DNA of 64,000 bases from Tritrichomonas musculus. Taxonomy: Eukaryota > Parabasalia > Tritrichomonadida > Tritrichomonadidae. Shown in pieces: positions 1 to 10,073 of the stretch; positions within the stretch are counted from its first letter, which is position 1, and every line of letters begins with the position of its first letter. The notes beneath the pieces were generated by a model. The model saw nothing but the letters and a program-made list of their open reading frames with translations. It was not told the DNA's origin and did not search any database. Location: assembly GCA_039105265.1 (NCBI GenBank), contig JAPFFF010000011.1, positions 3,968,001 through 4,032,000 on the forward strand, given 5' to 3'. A program made the position numbers and the translations under genes.

Positions 1-640
1 TATTTTAAACCGCCTTAGTGTTCATAGAATTTTGAAATTGGGAATTGAAAATTGCCGGCAACCTGATTTGAGGAAGGAATTAATGACTTTTTTGACGGAT
101 GAAGGAATTATAAATATTCTTTCAACGATATACAATTGAAAAATGCATTGTATTTGATTTTTTCAAATGATGTATTTTCATCCAATGTCACTTTTATCAG
201 AGATGTGCATTTTTCAAAAACTTTTGCTTCCAATGTAGATAACAAAAGAAATGATTTGCATTTCAATGATCTTAAATCATTGAAAACACTGTTATTAATA
301 AAAAGTAGTGATGAAGGAATTGTAACTTTTTCTAATGAATAACAGTTAAGGAAAACATTCGCATCTTCACAATTTGAAGTTGAAAATATAGAAATGCTAT
401 AATGTGATACTTTTGTCATTAAGGGCATGGTTGGTTTTTCTAATTTTTGAATAGTTTATTCATTGAAAAAGTTCAAGAACCAACTTTACTCTTAATGCAC
501 TATTTTAAATCCTTCATTTGTAGCTTCAAATGAAAAGAAAGCTTTTCCAAAACTGCACTTCATTGAAAAAAGTGACAATTCCTCCAACAGTCAAGTTTAT
601 AGATGCGAATTATTCAATTATCATCATTTTTTCAGAAATA
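1..640 (-). pseudogene. BspA-like leucine-rich-repeat relic
   Basis: Minus-strand frames show the trichomonad BspA (LRR_5) pattern: a hydrophobic block, IPSS-like turn, then AF..C.SL. The best piece is 108-428 (106 residues, with FEKCTSLIKVTL and FFNCISLKEYL). Further pieces lie on both sides in other frames (about 540-620 and 1-107), separated by stops, so the gene is broken. BspA-like proteins are a huge trichomonad surface-protein family thought to bind host or bacterial targets. No start codon with a plausible leader is visible, and the left part may run off the window. The family call rests on the repeat pattern only. Confidence 0.6.
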
Positions 641-713
641 ATTGAATAAAAATCTGAATTAGACATAATTGACATATTATCTGTTTCATCATATAGAGTA
701 TATCTATTCATTA

Positions 714-3700
714 TTATTTTTCCAAAGTTATGTCATCAAGGGTACCTAATCCCTCATAAAATAATCTTTTTATTTGCTCAGATTTATTTTTGATATTTTT
801 TGAGTTATCTGGAAATCGTCCAAAAAGAATTGGAGATGGATTTGAAAACAGAATTTCTTCCATTATATCCATAATTTCTTTTATCTCAGCTGACGAATGA
901 AAAGTATTGCAGATAATAAAATCAATATTTTTCGGATATTGAAGGAATCTTTCAGTATTATTATGATTAACTTTTATTTGAATTAAATTCATGTCTTCAT
1001 TTGTCTCTTCCTTTATTGTAAATAAATTTTCTTGATTTAGTTCTTCACAAATCTTGAGAATTATTTGATTAGTTTGACAATTTATTGTATCATAAAATGA
1101 ACTTTGTTCTTCATTTTTATACTTATCTAATTTTGCACTATATAATAAATTTTCATTTGATTTTTCATCATTTGCAATGATCATTTTAAAATATTTAATT
1201 TCTTTTGAATCTTCCTCTATTTTGAAATCTTCATTCTCGCTGTTTTCTTGATCATAGTTTAAATTAAATAATGGAAATTGAATGAAAAAGTTTTTCAAAT
1301 TTATTTTATTATTCTTTATAAGTAATGAAAAAGATTTGCAGTGCGATTGAATGAGTAATTTGAATATTGGCCTAAAAATAGCTTTAACTCTATATGTGTC
1401 TTTTATATTATTCATTGATTCATTTTCAAAAATGAATTTTAAATACAGATAACAATTGATGAACAATCTTGATTTTTCTAGTCTTTCATCTTCTATAATA
1501 TCTGATCTATAATACAAAATATTGTTTTCAAATGATAGTGCTCTTTCGTAATGTTTGTAAGCTTCTTCTTTTTTATTGTTTAATTCGAAAAGTCTACCAA
1601 AATTAAATTCAATTAAATCAAAATTGTTTTTTGAAGCTTTATTAAATATTTGGTCAGCCTTTGCTTCATTATCTAAAAAAAATTGATTAAATAAAGCAAA
1701 GTTATTTTGTCCAATAGGATATTCATTGTTTGAAGATATTTTAAAATAATTTTCTGCTTCTTTTGTATTTTGCATAAAAAATAAATATATAACAGCAGCA
1801 TTGTTAGCTGATAGATATCGATAATTTGCGTTTGCCTTTTGTTTTTCAATACTTCCATTTTTATAATCAATAAAATAATGAAATTTTTCACAGTCTAAGC
1901 ATTTTTTATAATAATAAATTGCATTTATATAATTTGTCTCAACACCTAAGCCTCTTTCGTATTGCAAACCAACATAAAAAAAAGCTTTGAAATAATTTAG
2001 TTGTGATGATGATAAAAAGTTGTTAAATGATAATTTATAATCTTGTTCGACACCAAGACCTTTAAAATAAATAATGCCAAGATAAAAATATGAAAGTGGA
2101 TGATTAAATATTGATGCTTTTTCAAAATATTCTTTTGCATTCACATAATTTTGCTGCTTGAAAAAAATCTTTCCAATCTTATAAAAAACATCTGAATGTT
2201 TATCATTTACAGCTTTCATATAATACTTTATGGCTTCTGTAAAATCTTTTTTAACACCATATCCTTTGTAATACATATTACCTAAACCAATAAATGCATC
2301 TGTATTATTCTGTTTAGAACTCAATTCATAATAATATTTAGCTTTCGGATAATCTTTTGGACCTACATATCCATATATGTAAAATTCGGCTAAATTATTA
2401 TATGCATAATAATTTTCTAAAGCAGCAGATCGTTCAAAATAGGTAAAAGCTTTTGTGTAATCTTTTTTAAATTTATAATATATTAATCCAATACCATTTA
2501 AGGCATCCGAATCATTTTGTTTAGCTGCTAGTTCATAATAATTAAGTGCTTTATCATAGTCTTGTTCAACGCCTTTGCCCTCATGATATAACTTTCCTAA
2601 AATAAAATAGGCATCAATATTTCCATATTTTTCTGCCATTTCAAAATATTTCTTTGATTCTTCATAGTTCCTATCAACACCATAGCCATAATAGTATAAA
2701 TAGCCTAAATAATATAAAGCCTTTGGATTGTTTTTTTGAGCCGCCAATTCATAATATTCTCTGGCAGTTTTGTAATTTTGTCCAACTTTATTTCCATAAA
2801 AATACATATTTCCTAAAGCCAATATGGCATTTACATTTTGAAATGACTTTCCCTTTTCATAATAAAAAATAGCTTTCTCTATATTTTGGTCAACACCTTT
2901 ACCTTTTAAATAAAGATCACCTAAACTTACAAATGCTTGAGAGAAATTTTGTTTTGAAGATGATTCAAAACACTTTTTTGCTTTAATATAATCAATATTG
3001 ACTTCAATGCCATTCATGTAAATATAACCCATCATATAAAGTGATTTTGGATTATTTTTTTCAGCTGCCATTTTATAATGTTTTTGGGCTTCTGCATAAT
3101 TTTTTTCGACACCCCAGCCATTAAAATATAAATTTCCAATTCCATCTATCCCATATGAACTTCCATATTCAGCTGATAATTGGTAATACTCCATTGCTTT
3201 ATTATAATCACAACTAACAATATCTTTTACAATGTATAAACGTCCAATTTGATAAAGAATATCAGAAATCTCACCTTTTGAAATTGATTGTTGTAAATCA
3301 GTAAAACAATTTGTATTCTTATGCATATATTCTGAAATAAAAAATATGCTTTCATTGATGAATTGTTTCATTTCTTCTTTATGTATTGATTTCATTTTGT
3401 CAACAATGAAATATTGATCAAAGAAATATAAAGACCTAATAATTTTATATAAAATGTTTTTGATATCGTCCATTGAAGGTCTTTCATTTGGATTATATTT
3501 TACACATTTATTGCAAAGTTCTTGTACATCTTTTGATACATTTGTCATTTGTGGAATTTCATTTTTGCGGATATGCGATATATATGACATATTATAATCT
3601 CTCTTGAACATATCTTTTCTTTCAAAAAGAAAGTAAATGATTGAGCCAAATGAAAATATATCTGTTGGATATGAAACATTTCTTCCTCCCATTTGCTCAG

Positions 3701-4646
3701 GTGACGAATAAATAGCAGATCCAAAATCAAATGTCGTGTTTGCATTAGCTGAATTATTGAGTTCTTTGATTGTGCCAAAATCATTAATACAGACTTCAAA
3801 ATCATGATTAATTAAAATATTGGAAGGCTTTAAATCACGATGGATGCAATGATGTGAATGGAGATGATTTATTCCATTGAATATTCGAATAAGTGCTGTG
3901 AAAGAAAAAAAATTACTTATTTTTTCTTTATTTTGGTTGAAATAGTCTGAAAGAGTGCCATTTGGCATAAATTCATAAATAAATCCTATAATATTTTGAT
4001 TTTTTCTTTTTACAAAGCCATAAAATGGAACAAATGATCGATTTTGGAATTTTTTGCAAAAATTAATTTCTTTATTAATATCATCATTTTTATTAATTTG
4101 TTTTAATATAAAAAGGTGGAAATATTTTTTATGAAAAACCAAATAAAATGTAAAGCTATCAGTTGAATGTAAAATTCGCAAATAAATAAAATCGTTTTCA
4201 TAATAATCATTAATTTTGGATTCAAAATTGAAAAAAGATGGATCTCGAAAAAATGATGATGGATAAAAATATCTTCTGATTAAATAGGCAGCAATTGGTT
4301 TGATTAGATTTGGGAAATGTTCACAAAATGCTAAGACTTCTTCTTTAATTTCACTATTATCAGTAAATTGTTTATTAATGTTAATATATAAAGATTTTGT
4401 TTCCTCAAGAAATTGATCGATTAATTTGATATTAATATTTTCAATAATTATACATTTTTTTTCGACACAAATAATGACCTTGAAATTTGAATTGGTTTTA
4501 TCATTTTGTTTGATTTCAAATGTAAAAAAATTATATTCATGTAATAAATTGTGCAAATCGTTTTTCGCATTTATTATTTTGAACCTTTCATTTTTATTTA
4601 GAAATTCATGTATTTCTGTTGGTATTTCTGTCAATTTAGTTTTCAT
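714..4646 (-). CDS. Protein kinase with C-terminal Sel1 repeats
   Basis: An intact 1,310-residue frame. Residues about 152-402 form a protein kinase domain: a degenerate glycine loop, a likely ATP-binding Lys in FILKQI, catalytic HRDLKPSN (HRD at 269-271), DFG at 289-291, and SPE at 315-317 in place of APE. The key catalytic residues are present, so activity is likely. Residues about 463-1010 are a long run of Sel1/TPR-like 36-residue units (GxGVxxNYxxAxxYYxxAA), a helical scaffold that usually binds partners. The last 300 residues match nothing I recognise. No signal peptide or membrane segment is seen, so it is probably cytosolic. Kinase-Sel1 fusions are expanded in trichomonads. The start is supported by an initiator-like TCATT 11 bases upstream. 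Confidence 0.9.
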   Translation of the reverse strand: MKTKLTEIPTEIHEFLNKNERFKIINAKNDLHNLLHEYNFFTFEIKQNDKTNSNFKVIICVEKKCIIIENINIKLIDQFLEETKSLYININKQFTDNSEIKEEVLAFCEHFPNLIKPIAAYLIRRYFYPSSFFRDPSFFNFESKINDYYENDFIYLRILHSTDSFTFYLVFHKKYFHLFILKQINKNDDINKEINFCKKFQNRSFVPFYGFVKRKNQNIIGFIYEFMPNGTLSDYFNQNKEKISNFFSFTALIRIFNGINHLHSHHCIHRDLKPSNILINHDFEVCINDFGTIKELNNSANANTTFDFGSAIYSSPEQMGGRNVSYPTDIFSFGSIIYFLFERKDMFKRDYNMSYISHIRKNEIPQMTNVSKDVQELCNKCVKYNPNERPSMDDIKNILYKIIRSLYFFDQYFIVDKMKSIHKEEMKQFINESIFFISEYMHKNTNCFTDLQQSISKGEISDILYQIGRLYIVKDIVSCDYNKAMEYYQLSAEYGSSYGIDGIGNLYFNGWGVEKNYAEAQKHYKMAAEKNNPKSLYMMGYIYMNGIEVNIDYIKAKKCFESSSKQNFSQAFVSLGDLYLKGKGVDQNIEKAIFYYEKGKSFQNVNAILALGNMYFYGNKVGQNYKTAREYYELAAQKNNPKALYYLGYLYYYGYGVDRNYEESKKYFEMAEKYGNIDAYFILGKLYHEGKGVEQDYDKALNYYELAAKQNDSDALNGIGLIYYKFKKDYTKAFTYFERSAALENYYAYNNLAEFYIYGYVGPKDYPKAKYYYELSSKQNNTDAFIGLGNMYYKGYGVKKDFTEAIKYYMKAVNDKHSDVFYKIGKIFFKQQNYVNAKEYFEKASIFNHPLSYFYLGIIYFKGLGVEQDYKLSFNNFLSSSQLNYFKAFFYVGLQYERGLGVETNYINAIYYYKKCLDCEKFHYFIDYKNGSIEKQKANANYRYLSANNAAVIYLFFMQNTKEAENYFKISSNNEYPIGQNNFALFNQFFLDNEAKADQIFNKASKNNFDLIEFNFGRLFELNNKKEEAYKHYERALSFENNILYYRSDIIEDERLEKSRLFINCYLYLKFIFENESMNNIKDTYRVKAIFRPIFKLLIQSHCKSFSLLIKNNKINLKNFFIQFPLFNLNYDQENSENEDFKIEEDSKEIKYFKMIIANDEKSNENLLYSAKLDKYKNEEQSSFYDTINCQTNQIILKICEELNQENLFTIKEETNEDMNLIQIKVNHNNTERFLQYPKNIDFIICNTFHSSAEIKEIMDIMEEILFSNPSPILFGRFPDNSKNIKNKSEQIKRLFYEGLGTLDDITLEK

Positions 4647-4654
4647 TTCAATAG

Positions 4655-4659
4655 AATGA
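4655..4659 (-). promoter_or_regulatory. Initiator (Inr)-like TCATT
   Basis: On the minus strand TCATT lies just before the kinase ATG, with the A of TCA at 4657, 11 bases upstream. This matches the Trichomonas vaginalis initiator consensus TCA(C/T)(A/T), where transcription starts at the A, and the very short 5' leaders known there. The match is short, so chance cannot be excluded. Confidence 0.5.
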
Positions 4660-4677
4660 CATGAAAATTTTTAAAAT

Positions 4678-5056
4678 AAACAAGACATTTAAAATTGTAA
4701 AGAAATTAACAAGACATTCAAAATAGTAAAGAAATAAACAAGACATTCAAAATCGTAAAGAAATAAACAAGACATTTAAAATTGTAAAGAAATTAACAAG
4801 ACATTCAAAATAGTAAAGAAATAAACAAGAAATTCAAAATAAACTTGAATCAAAAACTATAAGACACTTCTGGTCAAAATTGAATTAAATTTCACCATAC
4901 TTGTCTTATCGTTTTTGATTCAAGTTTAGTAAAGAAAAAAAAAAAAAGACATCCAAGATAATGAAGAAATAAACAAGGCATTCAAAATAGTAAAGAAAAA
5001 AAAAAAAAAACAAGACATCCAAGATAATGAAGAAATAAACAAGACATTCAAAAATG
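4678..5056. repeat. 29-bp tandem repeat array, interrupted by a MITE
   Basis: About five and a half units of a 29-bp repeat (AACAAGACATTCAAAATAG plus TAAAGAAATA) run from 4678 to 4839. The array resumes at 4929 in an altered form: two units of about 58 bp that add an A-run and AGACATCCAAGATAATGAAG. The 85-bp element at 4842-4926 splits one unit. More copies of the core occur near 5160. Units differ by only one or two bases, so the array is young. It lies directly upstream of the Sel1-kinase gene. Confidence 0.85.
4842..4926. mobile_element. 85-bp MITE with 25-bp inverted ends and TA duplication
   Basis: The ends are inverted repeats of 25 bp with one mismatch (outer bases AACTTGAATCAAAAAC). 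The element is flanked by TA at 4840-4841 and 4927-4928. Removing it and one TA restores an uninterrupted repeat unit (CAAAA-TA-GTAAAG), so this is an insertion with a reconstructable empty site. TA duplication points to the Tc1/mariner superfamily. It has no coding capacity. Its terminal bases resemble those of the 297-bp element at 7354-7650. Confidence 0.85.
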
Positions 5057-5151
5057 TAAGATAAATTTTTTTTTAATTTTATTTTACTATATGAAAGAAC
5101 TTACAATGCTGATGGTGATTTAGGGTGTAGCTCATTTTAAAATTTATCTTA
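5057..5151. mobile_element. Possible third small inverted-repeat insertion
   Basis: TAAGATAAATTTT at 5057-5069 is repeated inverted at 5139-5151, bounding 95 bp that again sits inside the 29-bp repeat region: repeat-like CATTCAAAAATG before it, AAATTGAAATAAACAAGACA after it. The TA at each outer end could be the target duplication. The arms are AT-rich and only 13 bp, so this is much weaker than the element at 4842. Confidence 0.35.
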
Positions 5152-5229
5152 AAATTGAAATAAACAAGACATTCAAAATTGAAAGATAAAAATTTTCTTT
5201 TTTTATATCATTATTTTTAAAAATTTATA

Positions 5230-5373
5230 ATGGGTGAAGTTGTTTCTGTTCCTATTATAATAATTGCTGCTGTACTGTCTTCATCTGATGGGAAATTAGG
5301 AAGTTCTGGAGGTCCTAAAGAACCAAAAGGTGACTCTGGATATATTCCTTCATATGGAAAAAGAGAAGAATAG
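5230..5373 (+). CDS. Possible 47-residue small ORF
   Basis: ATG at 5230 to TAG at 5371 encodes 47 residues: a short hydrophobic run (VPIIIIAAVL, residues 7-16) followed by a polar Ser/Gly/Lys/Pro tail. Base composition here is less AT-extreme than the flanks. The hydrophobic run is too short for a sure membrane helix. No homologue is recognised. It could be a real micropeptide or the remnant of a larger membrane protein; neighbours are repeats and pseudogenes, which favours a remnant. Confidence 0.25.
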   Translation: MGEVVSVPIIIIAAVLSSSDGKLGSSGGPKEPKGDSGYIPSYGKREE

Positions 5374-5590
5374 TTGTACTTTTGTGAGGAGACTTCAAAA
5401 AATTGGAAATCCTCAGAAAAAATAATCTTAAATAAATGCTGAATAAAATATAATGAAGTTTACATTTGGTGTTTCATTAAATGTATTGAATTTTCAAATT
5501 ATGAAGCATTTTTGTTTTTGGAATACCTCTCAAAAAAATTATATATGAAGAAACTTAAAATTTTTTAATTTTTATTTATTCATATTCAAA

Positions 5591-5593
<3 letters not shown>

Positions 5594-5632
<39 letters not shown>
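5594..5632. repeat. Poly-T/poly-A self-complementary tract
   Basis: A run of 26 T is followed directly by 13 A, a self-complementary homopolymer junction. It may be a slippage hotspot or the scar of a foldback element. It lies between the small ORF and the VWA relic, and no gene spans it. Confidence 0.7.
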
Positions 5633-5769
5633 GCAAGATAATGTGAACTCCACCTTCAGAACACCCAATGTTAGCATCTGTAAATCAACTTTTATGATAT
5701 TTTTCAATAAAAATAAAGCAATGTTTCATTGCTGCTCAGTATCATCTTATTTTAAAATTTTGTTCACTT

Positions 5770-6640
5770 ATGAATAGTCAATGTCATTCTCAATCATCAT
5801 TCTTTGCTTTATCATCCTTTACATATTTTCTAAATCATGTTTTTCCTTTTCTGCTTTGATTTTTGCAAGTTCCTCTTCTATAAGTTTTTCAAAGAGTTGT
5901 TTAATTCTGGTTTCCTCTTCTTTAGATTCGTATTGTTGACTTTCAAACAGACCTGAGTAAGTACAAAGATAAATTGTTAATTTTCATACAACTTCTTTTG
6001 TTTGTCCTAGCATCAAAAGTGAATTTATATTTTCATTATTGAACAAATATTGAAGACTTTTCTGAGCTTTTGAATCCTCTGGAAATGAGTTCAATACAAT
6101 TATCAACTGATAATTTTCTTCGATTTCAATACAAACGCGTTGATTATCATTTGCTAATTCTTTTTATAATATAAAGTAGAACGTGACAAGTTTTCCAATT
6201 GTAACTTGTGACAAGCTGATTAGCGGGAAAATGTCAATGCTTTCCTGATATTTAAAATACAGAAACCATAGATACTTTGTTCAAGTTGGTTTATGACATT
6301 AACTCTCATATCATCACCTTAAAGAACAAAATCAACAAATCAGTTTCCAGCTTTTTCAATTCTTTTCACAAGCTCACAATCAACGCCACATTCAATTCCA
6401 ATAGCTCTTCTCATTGTCGTCGTAGAATTCCATTTTACAAGGTCAATAACTTGACAAGGATCAAAGACCTAACAGTCAGTCAAAACAAAAATTCGTCGAA
6501 GTTTGTTTGGCTTTGATAATGGCAATGAATAAACATATGATAAATACCCACTTAAAACAGTTCTTCTCATGTTGGCACTCAATGATACTGCCAATTTCAT
6601 CGCAATCTGAGCACTTTCTATTGTGTATGTAACTGTCTTT
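5770..6640 (-). pseudogene. VWA-domain (VIT/VWA5-type) protein pseudogene
   Basis: On the minus strand, about 6270-6530 reads as a von Willebrand factor A core: RRIFVLTD (the conserved ILLTDG strand), then RRAIGIE, LVKRIEKAGN and GDDMRVNVINQLEQ. This order matches VIT/VWA5A-like proteins. Upstream (about 6540-6620) is AMKLAVSLSANM, fitting the MGGT-containing segment. Downstream (5770-6180) is charged helical sequence ending in a coiled-coil-like EEELAKIKAEKEK stretch. The core frame has three in-frame stops: one after LTDC, one after KAGN, one after FVL. More stops and frame changes follow, so this is a dead host gene. The Gly of LTDG is replaced by Cys. Confidence 0.6.
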
Positions 6641-6654
6641 TTAAAAAGAACTCG

Positions 6655-7335
6655 GAAACAAATTAAATTCTATAGATTTTGGAGATGAATATTCATATGA
6701 TTATCTTGTTCAATTTTTCAAAGCCATCCAAAATGACGAGCCTAACATCATTCAAGAAAATGTTTTCAAATATGACCTTTTATGTAAAATATGGAATGAT
6801 GATTTTTCTTTCCTTGGACAACAATTGCTTTCAAAAAAATTTACATAAATCCTAAAAAAAGTTGGAAATGATATGTGATTTCTTCAAAAAAAGCATATAT
6901 AATATTATATATTCATATATTATTGCTTTTGTAAATATGTTGTTTTATTGAATAGATCTTTTTTTTACTTAATGAATGACATTAAAGATTTCTGTGAAAT
7001 TGAAGAATCAATTAATTTGGAAGAAGGAAATTCATCATTATCAAATTATTAAATTTGTGAAAAACAATCAGATTTAGATAAATGTAAAGCAGAAATTCAA
7101 GATGTTGAATCATTGAGCCATTCTGAGTGGATATGGATACCAAATGCACATTCATACACATTACCTTATACTTAAAAATTTTACTAATTATATAGGAAAT
7201 AAACTGATTCTAACTTCAAATGCACATATTATATCAATAAATAAAGGTGCAGAATCTGTTTATAAAAATGGAGTTGGATTAATTATTGTTCAATCAAGTT
7301 CTACCAAATATAAATCGATGAATTTCAAAATTTGA
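6655..7335 (+). pseudogene. Relic of a BTB-like/helical protein related to 8556-10073
   Basis: About 6660-6845 reads through a helical segment (FFKAIQNDEPNIIQENVF, then YDLLCKIW) that is nearly the same as the opening of the frame at 8556 (IFKAIQNEEPKITQENVF). It also keeps an extra upstream stretch (FGDEYSYDYLVQ) that the other copy lacks. Such segments follow BTB/POZ-like N-termini in trichomonad proteins. The frame then stops. Shorter pieces continue to 7335 (MNDIKDFCEIEESINLEEG; then 7144-7335). A MITE begins 18 bp downstream. It is a decayed paralogue. Confidence 0.5.
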
Positions 7336-7353
7336 AACTCTAACAAATATATA

Positions 7354-7650
7354 AACTAGAATTAAAAAGTCGGGAGTGCGATAGGAACTTTTTCATTTTT
7401 TTGTTCTGCGAAAAAGTTCAAAAATTTTCATTTTCAATGAAACTTTTTCTAATAATTTAAAACATATAAAAACATAAATTCTCTTTTAAAAAACTATATA
7501 TATAAAAACTTTTTTCTAATAATTTAAAACATGTACCAAAAATCTTGTCGATTATGGACTTTCTGATGATGAATTTGCACTAAAATTTAATAAGATAAAC
7601 GACCGTTTATAATAAACTTTTTGAACACTCCCGACTTTTTAATTCTAGTT
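7354..7650. mobile_element. 297-bp MITE with perfect 25-bp inverted ends and TA duplication
   Basis: Perfect 25-bp terminal inverted repeats (outer bases AACTAGAATTAAAAAG) with TA on each side (7352-7353 and 7651-7652). There is no coding frame. Inside is a short direct repeat around TTCTAATAATTTAAAACAT. The terminal 15 bases match those of the 85-bp element at 4842 at 13 positions, so the two look like members of one non-autonomous Tc1/mariner-type family. Perfect ends imply recent movement. Confidence 0.85.
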
Positions 7651-7652
7651 TA

Positions 7653-8555
7653 GCTATGAAGGAATATCTGACAAATGATCTTTTTTTTTTTTTTTCAATG
7701 AATTTTCAGATTCATTTGTTATAAAAAATAAACCGATATTTATTTGAGATAAAATGAACGACTAAAATCCGCATTTAGTTAATTTTGTAAGATTCTTTTA
7801 TTCTTATTGATCAAAAAAAAATCTTTATTAAATTAAGCGAATCCATCCTACTTGTATTATATATTGTTTTTGTAGATAAATCAATTAGATTTATCCATTG
7901 AAAATGCATCTAAAAAATAAACCTATATTTATTTGAGATAAGATTCAAATTATTTTTGATCGCCAAATTTACAAATTAAGAAGTAAACTTCATTTAAAAA
8001 AGCAAATTTTGCATTCATAGTTCAAAACATTCATTTCAACAAAGAAAAAGTTGCCTTTACATACAAAACAGAAAAATGTTAAATAAACATAGCTATATAG
8101 CATAGAGAAAAAATAATATTTACCTCTTATAATTTTGTATCATGATGATAATTGGTCATTTATTAATTTTTTTAAAAGTTCCTGAAATAATATGCAATCA
8201 TTTATATTATATTTGATGAAAATATTATATAAATATATATAAAGAAATGAATTGTATTTCATCAAAGCAAAAAATTATAGTTTGGGCTACACAACTCAGA
8301 TTTGGAAAAATATAAAACTGAAATAGAAAATTTCCACTAATTTTTTGAATAAATTTATAATTTTGATTAATGAAATTATATCAAAGCATTTAAAAATATT
8401 TAAATCTTATATATATATGAATATATGTTTTCATTATTCCATGAAATGCATCTAATTAACTGTTTTTAAATTCATAATACAATATCCAAATTTCATATAT
8501 TTAATATATGATATCAATCATTAAAATATAGGATATATTAGTTATAATATAATAT
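7653..8555. other. AT-rich spacer
   Basis: Very AT-rich with short poly-A/T runs and a repeated AAATAAACC(G/T)ATATTTATTTGAGATAA-like stretch near 7727 and 7915. I see no coding frame, RNA gene or clear promoter motif. Confidence 0.6.
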
Positions 8556-10073
8556 TTGAAATTAATTGGATACATTTTAATATCGTGTAGGATATATAAT
8601 ATTTTCAAAGCCATCCAAAATGAAGAGCCTAAGATCACTCAAGAAAATGTTTTCGAATATGACCTTTTATGCGAAATATGGGATGTTACCAATTCAATAA
8701 GAAAATATTCAAAAGATTTTATTGATCAAAGTGAAGTAGACCTTTTGATTCCACAATTAATATTCCAACTTAAACACAATAAAGATGGTGCGGAATTGAT
8801 TGATAAATTAAAAGAAAAATTGCCAGATTACGTTTCTGATCCTAATCTAATGAATCTTGATTATGAAATACTTTTAAAGATTGTCAATCTTAAAAGTTTA
8901 CAAGATGATAATGATAACTTTGAAAAAGTTTTCAACTTTTGCTTGAACTACTTAGATGAGCATAGAAATGATAAAAATTGTTCTGGATTATTTGCCACAT
9001 TGAACGTTTCCAAGATCAGTGTTGATAATCAAAGAGAATTGGAAAGCAGGCCTTATTTTGATCGTTCTGTGTTAAAAGATTCACTAGGTAAAGCTTTGAC
9101 AAATATTGATTTAAGTCTTAAAGAAATTATTGATTATATTACAGAGAAAAAAGCAAGAAGGGCTGAAAGACTTGAAGATAATAATGATATAAATATTGCA
9201 AACCCTCCATTATTTTATCCAGATTTTGCAGCAATGACTAATAAAGGATGGAATAATACTACTGTAACCAGTGAATTTTGGGTATTTGCTTATGCTGCTA
9301 CAAATGGACACACAGCTCCATCAACAGTTAGAGTTTGCAACAAAAAGAACTTCTGTGTTGCTGGTAATAATTCATATTATGGAGCATCATCTATAACTAT
9401 TCCTATCAAAAGAAGCCAAAGTATTACATTTACAGCAAATACATCCCAAAGTCAACAAGCTTTTTTTGCTCCATTTAAAACTAATAATGAAGTTGTTGGA
9501 TTGCCTAACTATTCAGAAGCCAAACCAAAAGTTTGGAATAATAAAAACTTTGCAGAATGCAATGGATGGATTTATGCTTGTAGTGGTGCTAATGGTGATA
9601 AAGCATATATTACGCTCAATGACTCCAATTCTTTATATTTTTCATATCATGGAAACAGTTACAACAGTTTTGGCTCAATTCTCATTCCTATTTCAAGGGG
9701 CGACTCCTATTTGGCATATCATTCATATAATCCTCATTCTTTGCTTTTTATACCTGCAAAAGAGAACGAACAAACAGGATTTCCTGACTATAATAAGGAG
9801 AGCCCGCTTGCTTGGGGAGAACAATTTACAGCTAACGAATCAGGATGGATATATGTACAATGCATGTCAATCTCTTGTAATTCCAATAACCCACAGTATT
9901 CTCCAGGTAATTTGACTGTTAATGGAACCAATTTCGTAATATCGCAAATCTATGCTGGCAATCAGATGCTAAGTTCTTTGTTCATGCCAATTTCAAAAGG
10001 TGATAAATGCTGCGCAAATGGGGGAAATTCAAATCAAATGATCTACTTCTACCCATTTATAAAAGAAGGATGA
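8556..10073 (+). CDS. Helical N-terminus plus three beta-rich repeats, apparently 5'-truncated
   Basis: A 505-codon open frame from a TAA at 8550 to a TGA at 10071. It has no ATG until residue 99 (8850), although homology to the relic at 6660 begins near residue 17, so the 5' end is probably lost. Residues about 17-210 are helical and polar, resembling the segment after BTB-like domains in trichomonad proteins. Residues about 216-505 hold three units of 80-95 residues, each with W-N near the start, an aromatic G/F-W-I/V-Y strand (GWIYACSG, GWIYVQC), a P-I-(K/S/R)-(R/K)-(G/S) turn and F-x-P at the end. Similar beta modules occur in bacterial and phage tail-fibre-like proteins; that link is inference. 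No signal peptide is visible. It may be a recent pseudogene. Confidence 0.6.
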   Translation: MKLIGYILISCRIYNIFKAIQNEEPKITQENVFEYDLLCEIWDVTNSIRKYSKDFIDQSEVDLLIPQLIFQLKHNKDGAELIDKLKEKLPDYVSDPNLMNLDYEILLKIVNLKSLQDDNDNFEKVFNFCLNYLDEHRNDKNCSGLFATLNVSKISVDNQRELESRPYFDRSVLKDSLGKALTNIDLSLKEIIDYITEKKARRAERLEDNNDINIANPPLFYPDFAAMTNKGWNNTTVTSEFWVFAYAATNGHTAPSTVRVCNKKNFCVAGNNSYYGASSITIPIKRSQSITFTANTSQSQQAFFAPFKTNNEVVGLPNYSEAKPKVWNNKNFAECNGWIYACSGANGDKAYITLNDSNSLYFSYHGNSYNSFGSILIPISRGDSYLAYHSYNPHSLLFIPAKENEQTGFPDYNKESPLAWGEQFTANESGWIYVQCMSISCNSNNPQYSPGNLTVNGTNFVISQIYAGNQMLSSLFMPISKGDKCCANGGNSNQMIYFYPFIKEG

